NCBI RefSeq assembly: GCF_001653195.1
Contig: NZ_JXBB01000060.1
Location: 1 to 64,000, forward strand
Direction of reading: 5' to 3'
Length of the DNA stretch: 64,000 bases
Origin: Hydrogenibacillus schlegelii
GTDB lineage: Bacteria; Bacillota; Bacilli; Thermicanales; DSM-22653
Positions 8,005 to 16,016 of the stretch are shown one piece after another. Position 1 is the stretch's first letter. Each line of letters starts with the position of its first letter. Both the position numbers and the translations under genes were made by a program. The notes under the pieces were generated by a model. The model was not told the origin of the DNA and searched no databases. It saw only the letters and a list, made by a program, of their open reading frames with translations.

Positions 8005-8059
8005 AGAAAGCGAACACTACGCGGTGAGCCCAGACGAGCTTGAACGAGGAGGGATAGGG

Positions 8060-8683
8060 ATGTTCGAACTGCCGCCGCTTCCGTACCCCTACGACGCGCT
8101 GGAGCCGTATTTTGACGCCAAGACGATGGAAATTCACTACAACGGGCACCACGGCGCTTACGTCAAGAACCTGAACGCCGCCCTCGAAAAATATCCCGCA
8201 TGGCAAAATAAGCCGATTGAAGAGCTGCTTCAGTCCCTCGACCAACTGCCGGAAGACATCCGGACGGCGGTCCGGAACAACGGCGGCGGCCACTACAACC
8301 ACAGCTTCTGGTGGCCGATGCTGAAGAAAAACGAAGGGGGCCAGCCGGTCGGCAAGTTTGCCGAAGCGATCAACCGGGACTTCGGCAGCTTTGAGGCCTT
8401 TAAGGACGCCTTTTCCAAGGCGGCGGCGGGACGGTTCGGAAGCGGCTGGGCGTGGGTCGTCGTCGAACCGGATGGGAAGCTCACCGTCACGACGACGCCG
8501 AACCAGGACAACCCGGTCATGGAAGGGAAGACGGTCGTCTTCGGCCTCGACGTCTGGGAGCACGCCTACTACCTGAAGTATCAGAACCGGCGGCCGGAGT
8601 ACATCCAGGCGTTCTGGAACGTCGTCAACTGGGACGTCGTCAACGAGCGGTACGAAGAAGCGCTGAAAAAGTTCGGGCGGTAA
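8060..8683 (+). CDS. sodA: Superoxide dismutase (Mn type)
   Basis: A protein of 207 residues of the Fe/Mn superoxide dismutase family, converting superoxide to peroxide and oxygen. The four metal ligands are H26, H81, D164 and H168. Glycine-rich [11 protein letters not shown] together with glutamine Q149 in PNQDNP is the manganese-type pattern; iron enzymes carry the active-site glutamine before NHSFW instead. I start at ATG 8060, preceded by GAGGAGGGA; longer readings to the left lack a ribosome site. A strong terminator follows. It is an insertion relative to the B. subtilis mutY-sspE order and fits the surrounding oxidative-stress genes. Confidence 0.95.
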   Translation: MFELPPLPYPYDALEPYFDAKTMEIHYNGHHGAYVKNLNAALEKYPAWQNKPIEELLQSLDQLPEDIRTAVRNNGGGHYNHSFWWPMLKKNEGGQPVGKFAEAINRDFGSFEAFKDAFSKAAAGRFGSGWAWVVVEPDGKLTVTTTPNQDNPVMEGKTVVFGLDVWEHAYYLKYQNRRPEYIQAFWNVVNWDVVNERYEEALKKFGR

Positions 8684-8705
8684 GCCGGTTGCCGGGTGAA
8701 GCGAA

Positions 8706-8744
8706 AACCCCCTTGACGGCCCGACGGGCCGCAAGGGGGTTTTT
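8706..8744. terminator. Bidirectional terminator between sodA and mutY
   Basis: AAAACCCCCTTG and CAAGGGGGTTTTT form a long stem with an inner GGCCC/GGGCC stem. It serves the convergent sodA (+) and mutY (-), whose stop is at its edge. Confidence 0.88.
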
Positions 8745-9909
8745 ACGCCCGATCCGGGAAGGCCCGAGCCCGGTAGAGTTCATACGCCTTCCGAAACGGG
8801 CCGGCCAGGGGAAGCGCCGCCACCTCCGCTTCCGGAAGCCAGCGGGCTTCCTCTGCCTCCGGAGAAAGGGGCCACGCCTCTGCCGCGACGCTCCGGACGT
8901 CGAGCGTCCAGAGGCGGTGGGTGAAGACGTGTTCGACGGTGCCGACGGTTTGGGCCCGGCCGAGGGCGTCCGGCGGAAGCGCCTCGGCGGCGAAAGACGC
9001 GCCCGCCGCCCCGGCGGGCTGGCCGGCATCGGTCGGGCCGGGCCGCTCGATGTCACCGCCGGCGGAGGGAGGCCGGGCGAACGGCGCGTTGGGAAACTGC
9101 CAGAGGCCGCCGAGGAGGCGCCCCTTCCGGCGCTCGACCCGCAGGGCGCCGTCCCGGCGCCGGACGATCCAGACGATCCGGTGCTCCCGGCGTTTGGGCG
9201 CCGGCGGCCGGCGCACGGGGAACGCTTCCGGCCGGCCGAGGGCCCGGGCGGCGCAACGGGTCTTAAGCGGACAACGGCCGCAGGCCGGCGCCTTCGGCGT
9301 GCAGACGAGCGCACCGAGCTCCATGAGGGCCTCGGTGAGCGTCCGGGGCGTCGCCGGCGGTCGAAGGGCGCCGTACGCCGGCCGGAGGGCCGCTTCCGCC
9401 GCCCGGTCGAACGCCGGCCGATCGACCGGCGTCTCCCAGGCGAAAAACCGCGCCAGAACCCGCCGGACGTTGCCGTCGATCGCCGGTTCCGGCCGGCCGA
9501 AGGCGATCGACAGGACCGCTCCGGCGGTGTAGGCGCCGATGCCGGGAAGCCGCCTGAGCGCCTCCGGATCGTCCGGAAGCCGCCCGTCGTAGCGGGCGAC
9601 GACTTCCCGGGCGAGAGCGTGGGCGTGCCGCGCCCGGGCGTAGTAGCCGAGGCCGCTCCAGAAGCGGAGCACCTCCGCCTCCTCCGCCTCGGCCAGGGCC
9701 CGAAACGTCGGAAAGCGGGCCATCCACCGCTCGTAGTACGGCAGGACCGTCGTCACCTGCGTTTGCTGCAGCATCAGTTCTGCGATGAGGATGCGGTACG
9801 GATCGTCCGTCCGGCGCCAGGGAAGATCCCGCGCCTCCCGGCGAAACCAGTCGACGAGCGCCCGAACGTCGTCCGGCGCCAGGCGCTCCGAAGTCAGGGC
9901 GTCGGTCAA
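8743..9909 (-). CDS. mutY: A/G-specific adenine glycosylase MutY
   Basis: Removes adenine mispaired with 8-oxoguanine. A protein of 388 residues: HhH-GPD domain with E44 (AELMLQQTQ), LPGIGAYTA at 121-129 and D145 (IDGN). The 4Fe-4S motif C-x6-C-x2-C-x5-C is C203, C210, C213 and C219. A C-terminal Nudix-like recognition domain follows, with an insert of about 40 residues rich in alanine, glycine and proline near its middle. I start at TTG 9909, which overlaps the ddl stop as TTGA with AAAGGA upstream; the frame stays open far upstream only because of high GC content. Coupling to ddl is likely. Confidence 0.92.
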   Translation of the reverse strand: MTDALTSERLAPDDVRALVDWFRREARDLPWRRTDDPYRILIAELMLQQTQVTTVLPYYERWMARFPTFRALAEAEEAEVLRFWSGLGYYARARHAHALAREVVARYDGRLPDDPEALRRLPGIGAYTAGAVLSIAFGRPEPAIDGNVRRVLARFFAWETPVDRPAFDRAAEAALRPAYGALRPPATPRTLTEALMELGALVCTPKAPACGRCPLKTRCAARALGRPEAFPVRRPPAPKRREHRIVWIVRRRDGALRVERRKGRLLGGLWQFPNAPFARPPSAGGDIERPGPTDAGQPAGAAGASFAAEALPPDALGRAQTVGTVEHVFTHRLWTLDVRSVAAEAWPLSPEAEEARWLPEAEVAALPLAGPFRKAYELYRARAFPDRA

Positions 9910-11003
9910 CGTCGATCGTTCCTTTCGCCGGCCCGGCGCAGGGCCTCCTCGACGAGCCGGTCGATGAGCGCCGGATACGCAAGGCCGCTCGCCGCCCAGA
10001 GGCGCGGATACATGCTCCGGTCGGTAAAACCGGGCATCGTGTTGATTTCGTTCACGTAGAGCCGCCCCGCCCCCTTGTCGAGGAAAAAGTCGACCCGAGC
10101 GAGATCCCGGGCGCCGATCGCCCGGTACGCCCGCAGGGCGAGGGCGCGGATCTCCTCGGCGAGCGCCCCGTCGATCGGCGCCGGGACGAGGAGCTCCGCG
10201 CCGCCGGCGGTGTATTTGGCCTCGTAGTCGTAAAACGCCCGCCGCGGCACGACCTCTCCGACGACCGACGCCTCCGGCGGCTCGTTGCCGAGGACCGCCA
10301 CCTCGAGCTCCCGGACGGCGAGGCCCTCTTCGACGAGGACGGTCGCATCGTATCGCGCCGCTTCCCGAAGGGCCCGCACGAGCGTCGACCGGTCGTCGGC
10401 CCGGGAGATGCCGAGGCTGGAGCCGGAGTTCGCCGGCTTCACGAAGACGGGGTAAGGAAAAGCCTCCTCCACCGTTCGGGCGACCGCGTCCGGGTCCGCC
10501 TGGACCGCCCGCCGCTCGAAGACGAGGTAACGCACTTGCGGCAGCCCTTCGAGGGCAAAGAGCCGCTTCATCGTCGCCTTGTCCATGCCGACCGCCGAGG
10601 CCAGCACGCCCGAGCCCACGTACGGGATGCCGAGGAGTTCGAGGTATCCCTGAACCGTCCCGTCTTCCCCCATCGGCCCGTGCAAGAGGGGAAAGGCGAC
10701 GTCCGCCGCGTTTAAGTGCGGCGACCCGACCGCCCGCCACGGCGGGCCGGGAGGAAAGCCGGGCGAAGCCGGCGGATCGGTCTTTGGACCGCCGGCCGGC
10801 CCCGCCGCCGGGACGGCCGCTCCCCGGAGCAGGGCCCACGACGCCTCCGGCGAAAGCCACGTTCCGTCCCGGGCGATGGCGACCGGAAGGACGGTGTACC
10901 GTTCCGGGTCGATCGCCCGGAAGACCGATCGGGCCGACTGGATCGAGACGGCGTGTTCCACCGACGCGCCGCCGAACAAAAGCGCCACTTTGCGCTTGGT
11001 CAC
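9906..11003 (-). CDS. ddl: D-alanine-D-alanine ligase
   Basis: ATP-grasp enzyme of 365 residues joining two D-alanines for peptidoglycan precursors. N-terminal motif FGGASVEHAVS (10-20), the HGPMGEDGTVQG segment, KPANSGSSLG for nucleotide and substrate binding, and EINTMPGFT near the C terminus with the Mg-binding glutamate and asparagine. An insert of about 25 residues rich in proline and glycine lies near 65-90. The start is GTG. It overlaps mutY, an unusual pairing not seen in the B. subtilis version of this locus. Confidence 0.94.
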   Translation of the reverse strand: MTKRKVALLFGGASVEHAVSIQSARSVFRAIDPERYTVLPVAIARDGTWLSPEASWALLRGAAVPAAGPAGGPKTDPPASPGFPPGPPWRAVGSPHLNAADVAFPLLHGPMGEDGTVQGYLELLGIPYVGSGVLASAVGMDKATMKRLFALEGLPQVRYLVFERRAVQADPDAVARTVEEAFPYPVFVKPANSGSSLGISRADDRSTLVRALREAARYDATVLVEEGLAVRELEVAVLGNEPPEASVVGEVVPRRAFYDYEAKYTAGGAELLVPAPIDGALAEEIRALALRAYRAIGARDLARVDFFLDKGAGRLYVNEINTMPGFTDRSMYPRLWAASGLAYPALIDRLVEEALRRAGERNDRR

Positions 11004-11086
11004 CGCTCATCGCCTCATTTCTCTCGTTGCCGCAACCGGCCCGCCGACCCGTTCGGTCCGACGACCGCATCCGGCTTACCCTTTCC

Positions 11087-11986
11087 CTATGTGTTCCCGC
11101 CCCCTGCTATGCCGCCGGAACCGGGGGCGGCCGCTCCCCGGGCGATCGGGTTCAAGGGGTCACCGACCCAGGCGCTGTAACTTCCGGCGTAGACGCGGAC
11201 GTCCGCCCATCCGGCGGCCCGGAGCGCCAGGGCGACGATCGCCGACGTCACCCCGGAACCGCAGTAGACGACCGCCGGACGATCGGCCGGAAGGCCCCGG
11301 AAGACGTCCTGAAGCCGCTCCGGCGCCGCGATCTCTCCGGTGTCGGGATCGCGCAAGGCGGCGTACGGGACGTTCAGCGCCCCCGGAATGTGGCCGGCGA
11401 CCGGATCGATCGGTTCGCTCAGCCCGAGGTACCGCTCCGGGTCCCGGGCGTCGATGAGCACCCCGAAAGCCTCGCCGGCTACGAGGCGCCGGATATCGTC
11501 GGTCGTCGCAAAACCGGCCTCCGGCCGGACCGCCGCCGAAAGCGGGTACGGCGGCTTCGGGCGGAAGACCGGCCGCTCGGCCGTCGTCGGATAGCCCCGC
11601 GCCTTCCAGACGGAAAACGGCACGGAAAGCACCGCCGCCCGCTCGTGGCCGATCGCCCGAAGCATCCAGACGATCCGTCCGGCAAACCCGCCGCCGTGGT
11701 CATCGTAGACGACGACGGCACCGTCCGGTCCGACGCCGAGGTCTCCCAGGCGGGCCGCAAAGGCCGGCCACGGGGGGAGGGGATGTCGCCCTGCCCGCGG
11801 ATCGGGCGGCGCCGACGCGTCCCGTTCGAGGTCGATGTACCGGGCGCCGGGAAGATGTTCCCGTTCGTACGCCCGCCGCCCCGCCGCCGGATCCAAAAGA
11901 TCGAAGCGAGCGTCCAGGAGGACGAGGTCTGGGGCCTCAAGGCGGGCCAGAACGTCTTCCGGCGGGACGAAAAAGGCTTCGGCCAC
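11087..11986 (-). CDS. Sulfurtransferase, two rhodanese domains
   Basis: A protein of about 299 residues of the thiosulfate/3-mercaptopyruvate sulfurtransferase family. The N-terminal inactive rhodanese domain has the YEREHLPGARYIDL motif. The C-terminal domain has the GHIPGALNVPY motif and the active-site loop CGSGVTSA with catalytic C242. CGSGVT resembles mercaptopyruvate sulfurtransferases rather than classical thiosulfate enzymes (CRKGVT). The frame is open to a TTG at 12112, but family alignment begins near FVPPEDVLARL, so I prefer GTG 11986; AAAGGGG is 12 bases upstream. It is divergent from the next flavoprotein gene. Confidence 0.85.
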   Translation of the reverse strand: MAEAFFVPPEDVLARLEAPDLVLLDARFDLLDPAAGRRAYEREHLPGARYIDLERDASAPPDPRAGRHPLPPWPAFAARLGDLGVGPDGAVVVYDDHGGGFAGRIVWMLRAIGHERAAVLSVPFSVWKARGYPTTAERPVFRPKPPYPLSAAVRPEAGFATTDDIRRLVAGEAFGVLIDARDPERYLGLSEPIDPVAGHIPGALNVPYAALRDPDTGEIAAPERLQDVFRGLPADRPAVVYCGSGVTSAIVALALRAAGWADVRVYAGSYSAWVGDPLNPIARGAAAPGSGGIAGGGNT

Positions 11987-12132
11987 CGTCCGGATCGCCC
12001 CTTTCCCGTTCTTTTTCGCCGGCCACAACCGGTCGGCCAAGGCCGGCCGCGCCGGATCCCCGCCGGCCGTCCCCGGGGCTCCTCGACGGAGGCCCCGGTC
12101 AAAAGCGCACAAGCCTGGAGGTGCACTGAACG

Positions 12133-12729
12133 ATGATCGACGTCGTCGTCATCGGCGGCGGCCCCGCCGGGGCCAGCGCCGCCCTCTTTCTCGCCAAAGC
12201 CGGCCTTTCCGTCGTCGTCGTGGACGCCGGCCAGGGCATCACGAAAAAGGCCTGGATCCGAAACCACCTCGGCCTCCCCGACGTCACCGGACCGGAGCTC
12301 GTCGAGCTCGGCCGGCGCCAGGCGACGGCCTTCGGCGCCCGCTGGATCGACGGGACCGTCGTCGACGCAAGCCGCGAGGGCGACGGCTTCCGCCTCATCG
12401 TCGAGCGGGACGGCGACCGGGAGACCCTCAAGGCCCGGCAGCTTCTCCTCGCCACCGGCCTCTGGACCGACCTCGCCGAGCGGATCGGCGTCCACATCGT
12501 CCCGGCCAAAGAGCCCCGGGTCAAGGCGAACGTCGCCGTCGATCCCGAAGGCCGGACGAACGTTCCCGGCGTCTGGGCCGCCGGCACCGTCGCCGGCGCC
12601 AGCGTCCACACGATCGTCACCGCCGGCGACGGCGCCCGGGTGGCGATCAACCTCCTAAGCGCCCTCCGGGGCGAGCGGTATGTCGACCACGACCTTCTGT
12701 CCGACCGGCCGGCGGGCCCGACCGCCTGA
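12133..12729 (+). CDS. Small FAD-dependent oxidoreductase, thioredoxin-reductase-like
   Basis: A protein of 198 residues with an N-terminal FAD-binding GGGPAGAS motif (8-15) and a C-terminal block GVWAAGTVAG with a following helix, as in thioredoxin reductases. The central NADPH domain and the redox CxxC are absent; there is no cysteine at all. Enzymes of this short type exist in Bacilli but their reaction is unknown. The start ATG has GGAGG about eight bases upstream. It is divergent from the sulfurtransferase. Confidence 0.75.
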   Translation: MIDVVVIGGGPAGASAALFLAKAGLSVVVVDAGQGITKKAWIRNHLGLPDVTGPELVELGRRQATAFGARWIDGTVVDASREGDGFRLIVERDGDRETLKARQLLLATGLWTDLAERIGVHIVPAKEPRVKANVAVDPEGRTNVPGVWAAGTVAGASVHTIVTAGDGARVAINLLSALRGERYVDHDLLSDRPAGPTA

Positions 12730-12984
12730 GCACCGCCCACGGCGATGTAGCGGCGGAACCGACGTCCCGGCCACGCAGCGGAAAAAGCGGCGAAACGGTT
12801 GTTCCTCGCCGCGCGGCCGAAGCCGAAGAAGGGGTCGGACGGCCGGACGCAAACGGCGTCGAACCGAATTCTAACACAGCGGTCAGGCACCCCCCAAGAG
12901 GCGCCCGCATACAAAGGCGGATAAAGCGGACGGCTTCGGCCGTTTCCGATCATCCGCCGCCGGCGGAAAAAAGGGGGCCTCGCG
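12730..12984. other. Intergenic, no feature recognised
   Basis: About 255 bases of GC-rich sequence before the Mn-catalase gene. I see no convincing promoter, terminator or small gene; all overlapping frames have shadow-like composition. Confidence 0.4.
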
Positions 12985-13878
12985 GTGTACCTCCGGATCG
13001 ACCGCCTGCAGATCGAGCTCCCGAAGGTGTGGGAGCCGGACCCGAACGCCGCCGCCGCCGTTCAGGAACTTTTCGGCGGGCGCTTCGGCGAGATGTCGAC
13101 GCTCATGAACTATACGATGCAATCGTTTAATTTCCGCGGCCGGACGAAGCGCCGCCCCTTCTACGACCTCATCGCCAACATCGCCGCCGAAGAACTGGGC
13201 CACATCGAGCTCGTCGCCGCCGTCGTCAACCAGCTCCTCGTCGGCGCCACCGAAACGGCGCCGCCGACGGAAGCGCCGCTGGAGCCGGGCAAAGAGGCGC
13301 GAAACAGCCACTTTTTCATCAACACCGCCCAGACGGCGATGGCCGTCAATTCGATGGGCGAGCCGTGGCGCGGCGATTACGTCTTCAACAGCGGAACCCT
13401 CATCCTCGACCTCTTGCACAACTTCTTCCTGGAAAACGGAGCTCGGCTGCATAAGCTGCGCGTCTACGAAATGACGACCCACCCGGTGGCCCGGGAGGCC
13501 GTCGGTTACCTCATCGTCCGCGGCGGCGTGCACGCCCTGGCCTACGCCAAAGCCCTGGAAGCGCTCACCGGCGTCGATGTCCCCAAAATGCTCCCCATTC
13601 CGAAGATCCGGGACGACGCCATTCCCGAAGCGGCCAAATACCGCCGCATGAACGTCCACCTCACCCTGTACCGCTTCAGCCCCGACGATTACCGGCAAAT
13701 CGCCGCCATCTGGCGCGGCGAGCATCCGGACGGCGGAGCCCTCGTCATAAAAGACGGCCCGCCCCCCGGCGGTCCCATCCCCGAACTCCCTGATCTTCCG
13801 GAAAGCTTTGCGCCGGACTACGACCCCGAAGCGCTCGCCGAGATGGCCCAGTTCCTGTTGAAGAAAAAAAAGACGTAA
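12985..13878 (+). CDS. Manganese catalase
   Basis: Di-manganese catalase of 297 residues, non-heme, splitting hydrogen peroxide. Ligands align with Lactobacillus plantarum enzyme positions offset by one: E36 (FGEMSTLMNY), E70 and H73 (AEELGHIE), E149 (FFLEN) and H182 (GGVHALAY). The start is GTG with AAAGGGGGCC upstream. The C-terminal tail ends in a lysine run. In spore formers such proteins also occur in the spore coat (CotJC, YdbD), so cytosolic or spore-surface location is open. It extends the oxidative-stress theme of the left part of the window. Confidence 0.92.
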   Translation: MYLRIDRLQIELPKVWEPDPNAAAAVQELFGGRFGEMSTLMNYTMQSFNFRGRTKRRPFYDLIANIAAEELGHIELVAAVVNQLLVGATETAPPTEAPLEPGKEARNSHFFINTAQTAMAVNSMGEPWRGDYVFNSGTLILDLLHNFFLENGARLHKLRVYEMTTHPVAREAVGYLIVRGGVHALAYAKALEALTGVDVPKMLPIPKIRDDAIPEAAKYRRMNVHLTLYRFSPDDYRQIAAIWRGEHPDGGALVIKDGPPPGGPIPELPDLPESFAPDYDPEALAEMAQFLLKKKKT

Positions 13879-13885
13879 TCCGCGG

Positions 13886-14050
13886 CGGAGCTCCGTCACG
13901 CTCTAGAAAATTGCTTCCCTTTCTTCGAACGCCACGGCATGAACCCGTGGCACCGCGTTCGGTGCGGAGGCCGGGAAGAAGCCGTGGGAAAAAGCGACTT
14001 CGCTTTTGCCGGTGGGGGGTTCGATTCCATATCAATCGGGCCCCCCTCTT
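13886..14050 (+). other. Cluster of consecutive hairpins, identity unknown
   Basis: Five hairpins in about 165 bases with no protein gene: CGGAG/CTCCG (13886-13895); GCCACGG/CCGTGGC (13931-13951); GCACCG/CGGTGC (13950-13965); AAAAGCGA/TCGCTTTT (13990-14007); and a 13-bp stem 14014-14026 with 14034-14046. The last is complete only as plus-strand RNA, since two of its pairs are U:G wobbles that would be A-C mismatches on the other strand. It could be a structured RNA or the palindromic end of a transposon remnant. I recognise no known family. Confidence 0.45.
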
Positions 14051-14065
14051 GTCAGGAAAGCTCAT

Positions 14066-14097
14066 GCCGTTCTGCGGGGGCGGCGTTTTTTTTTTTT
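14066..14097 (+). terminator. Weak hairpin followed by twelve T
   Basis: A short GCCG/CGGC stem is followed by a 12-base T run (14086-14097), unusual in this GC-rich DNA. It may end transcripts from the hairpin cluster or from the Mn-catalase gene. Confidence 0.4.
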
Positions 14098-14472
14098 GCG
14101 GCGAACATCGTTTTCGTTCGGAGCGTCGGCGCGCGCGACGCGCGGGCGCCGTGGGGCTCAAGACGGCGGTCGGCAAACGGGCGGAGCGGACGACGACGGT
14201 CGACCCTCGAACGGCGGAGCGGGCCCATGAAGCGGCGTTTTAACCCTTTTTTCGCCGCGGTCGATCGAGAAGGACCGGGCGGGGCGACTTGGGAAAGGCG
14301 GAGACAATGAGGAGGGTTTCGATCCTCGCTCGTGAGCCGATATCAGGCAATGCTTGGAAATCCGCATGCCTTTTTGCCGGTCCGCCCACGGCATTGTGCC
14401 CGAGACGGCTCACGTCATCTTGCATTTCGCGTCCTTGACCGCCTTTCTGTCGGCGGTCGCAGCGACGTTGCG
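14098..14472. other. Gene-poor stretch with no supported gene
   Basis: About 375 bases in which no frame resembles a known protein. Apart from the inverted repeat at 14331-14414 I see no feature. Confidence 0.4.
14331..14414. repeat. Long imperfect inverted repeat
   Basis: Outer arms CGTGAGCCG (14331-14339) and CGGCTCACG (14406-14414); inner arms GGCAATGC (14346-14353) and GCATTGTGCC (14391-14400, one bulged T). The 84-base structure could form a cruciform or a stable RNA hairpin. It shares the 9-mer CCACGGCAT with the hairpin cluster at 13.9 kb. Confidence 0.5.
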
Positions 14473-15040
14473 TTAACGGCTGAGGGCGCCCAAAACTTGC
14501 TCCGCCTCCCGAATGAGCCGGCGGACGATTTCGCCCGCGCCGGCTTCACGGCACATGGCGGAACCCTGCCCGGCCCAAAGCGCCATGAATTCCGGATCGG
14601 GTTGCCGCGCGGCCCAGTCCCGCATCGGACGGGTGAGCGCATTCTGAACGGGATAAGGGGGGATGGGCGCCTCATATTCGCGCATCAGGGAGATGAACGC
14701 GTTCTGAATCCCTCGCGCCGGCTTTCCGGAAAAGGCCGCGGTGATGACGGTCGAGGTGTCGCGGCTCTGGAGGACGGCCTTTTTGTGGCTGGGGTGGGCG
14801 CCGCTTTCCCGGCTGGCGAGAAAAGCGGTGCCCATCTGCACCGCCGATGCCCCTAGGGCCAGCGCGGCGACGATGCCCCGGCCGTCCATGATGCCGCCCG
14901 ACGCGATGACGGGAACGCTGACCTTGTCCACGAACTGGGGAACCGGCGCGATCGTTCCGATGAGAGCGGAGGCTTCGAATCCGAGAAACGTCCCGCGATG
15001 GCCGCCCGCTTCGTATCCCTGCGCCACGACGGCGTCTACT
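14473..15040 (-). pseudogene. Nitronate monooxygenase, 5' half missing
   Basis: The last 190 codons match nitronate monooxygenase (2-nitropropane dioxygenase family): DAVVAQGYEAGGHRG, then the FMN-phosphate site VIASGGIMDGRG and GASAVQMGTAFLAS, to a normal C terminus. Intact enzymes are about 310-350 residues; everything before DAVVAQG, including the flavin barrel's first half, is absent. Homology stops at about 15040, just short of the terminator hairpin of the upstream small gene. No credible start codon with a ribosome site exists. It is best read as a deletion or insertion scar. Confidence 0.8.
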
Positions 15041-15054
15041 GAGAAGACGGAATA

Positions 15055-15082
15055 AAACCCGCCTCTTCCTGAAGGCGGGTTT
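15055..15082 (-). terminator. Terminator of the CxxCxGxG gene
   Basis: AAACCCGCC/GGCGGGTTT, a 9-bp stem with a 10-base loop, followed on the minus strand by TTATT. It lies between the small zinc-finger gene and the truncated monooxygenase. Confidence 0.75.
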
Positions 15083-15094
15083 GACGACGGCTTC

Positions 15095-15262
15095 TCAAAC
15101 GACGTCTTCCAGCGCGCCCGTACCGCCACAAACGCTGCAAGAGACGATGCCAAACCCAAAGCAATACGGGCACGTCCCTTCTCCCGCTTCCCCTTCGCCG
15201 GTTCCGCCGCACATCCGGCATAGCTCCTCGCCGTTCCCACGGCACTTCGGGCAGTCGATCAT
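15095..15262 (-). CDS. Small protein with four CxxCxGxG motifs (DnaJ zinc-finger-like)
   Basis: A 55-residue protein found by translating the minus strand. It contains CPKCRGNG, CRMCGGTG, CPYCFGFG and CSVCGGTG, the four-motif pattern of the DnaJ cysteine-rich domain that binds two zinc ions, with no J domain. AGGAGGT lies eight bases before the ATG, a TATAAT box lies upstream and a terminator follows, so it looks like a real single-gene unit. Such free-standing domains may act as small chaperones or protein-binding zinc modules; the role here is unknown. Confidence 0.75.
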   Translation of the reverse strand: MIDCPKCRGNGEELCRMCGGTGEGEAGEGTCPYCFGFGIVSCSVCGGTGALEDVV

Positions 15263-15308
15263 CGCCCCGACCTCCTGTTATAAAACATACGGCTGATTTC
15301 TTGCTCAC

Positions 15309-15338
15309 ATTATATAACAGCGAGAAGCGGAGGCGCAA
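15309..15338 (-). promoter_or_regulatory. Promoter of the CxxCxGxG gene
   Basis: Minus strand TTGCGC (15338-15333), an 18-base spacer, then a perfect TATAAT (15314-15309), about 47 bases before the start codon. It sits in an unusually AT-rich pocket. Confidence 0.55.
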
Positions 15339-15383
15339 CGACCCCGAAGCTGTTTAAATTGCATTCAACGGTCGCATTCCCCG

Positions 15384-16016
15384 TCATCCGCGGACGAACG
15401 GATTCGACGTCCGCTCCCGGCCGATCGTCGTCTCCGGCCCGTGCCCGGGGTAGACCCGCGTCTCCGGCGGCAGCGGATACAGCTTTTCGCGAACGCTCCG
15501 AAGAAGCGCCGCGTGATCGCCTCCCGGAAGATCCGTCCGCCCGATGCCTCCGGCGAAAAGCGCATCGCCGGTGAAAACGACTTCATCGATGAGATAGGCG
15601 ACCGAACCGGGCGAATGGCCGGGCACATGCAGCACCTTAAGCGTTCTCCGGGCAAACGGAAAGACATCGCCGTCTTCGACCGGCCGATCGGCGTTCGGGG
15701 CGACGACGCGCGCGGTGAGATCCGGAAAGAAGGCCGAACCGTTCAGTTCGGGATCACGAAGCCATCCCGCCTCCTGCGGGTGGATCAGGATCGGGGCCCC
15801 GGTCGCCTTTTTGAGGGCCTCGAGGCCGGCGATGTGGTCAAAATGGGCGTGGGTGAGGAGAAGATACGCCACGCGATAGCCCCGGACCGCCTCGATGAGC
15901 GGCTCAGGATCGGCGCCGGGATCGATGACGACCGCTTCCTTATGCGCGTCGTCGAACAGCGCGTAGGCGTTCTCCTGAATCGCTCCGAGAACGAAACGCT
16001 CAATGCGAAGGTTCAC
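15384..16016 (-). CDS. MBL-fold metallo-hydrolase (YqgX/glyoxalase II-like)
   Basis: A protein of 210 residues of the metallo-beta-lactamase fold. The zinc motif THAHFDH is followed by VPGHSPGS and [16 protein letters not shown], then YPGHGPET, the order seen in hydroxyacylglutathione-hydrolase-like proteins such as B. subtilis YqgX (which acts on bacillithiol conjugates). It starts with GTG overlapping the thiG stop (GTGA), so it is translated with the thiamine genes. A role in thiamine synthesis is not established; a general thiol-ester hydrolase is more likely. Confidence 0.85.
   Translation of the reverse strand: MNLRIERFVLGAIQENAYALFDDAHKEAVVIDPGADPEPLIEAVRGYRVAYLLLTHAHFDHIAGLEALKKATGAPILIHPQEAGWLRDPELNGSAFFPDLTARVVAPNADRPVEDGDVFPFARRTLKVLHVPGHSPGSVAYLIDEVVFTGDALFAGGIGRTDLPGGDHAALLRSVREKLYPLPPETRVYPGHGPETTIGRERTSNPFVRG

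Noticed and set aside
8743-11070. A 775-residue open frame covering mutY and upstream DNA
   Set aside because: The part upstream of TTG 9909 is a shadow of ddl in another frame; mutY homology begins only after it.
14019-14029. GGTTCGATTCC-like tRNA T-loop in the hairpin cluster
   Set aside because: The flanking bases do not form a T stem, acceptor stem or anticodon arm; they belong to a 13-bp hairpin instead.
14316-14345. GTTTCGATCCTCGCTCGTGAG-type segment resembling a CRISPR repeat
   Set aside because: Only one copy is present, with no spacing pattern and no cas genes nearby.
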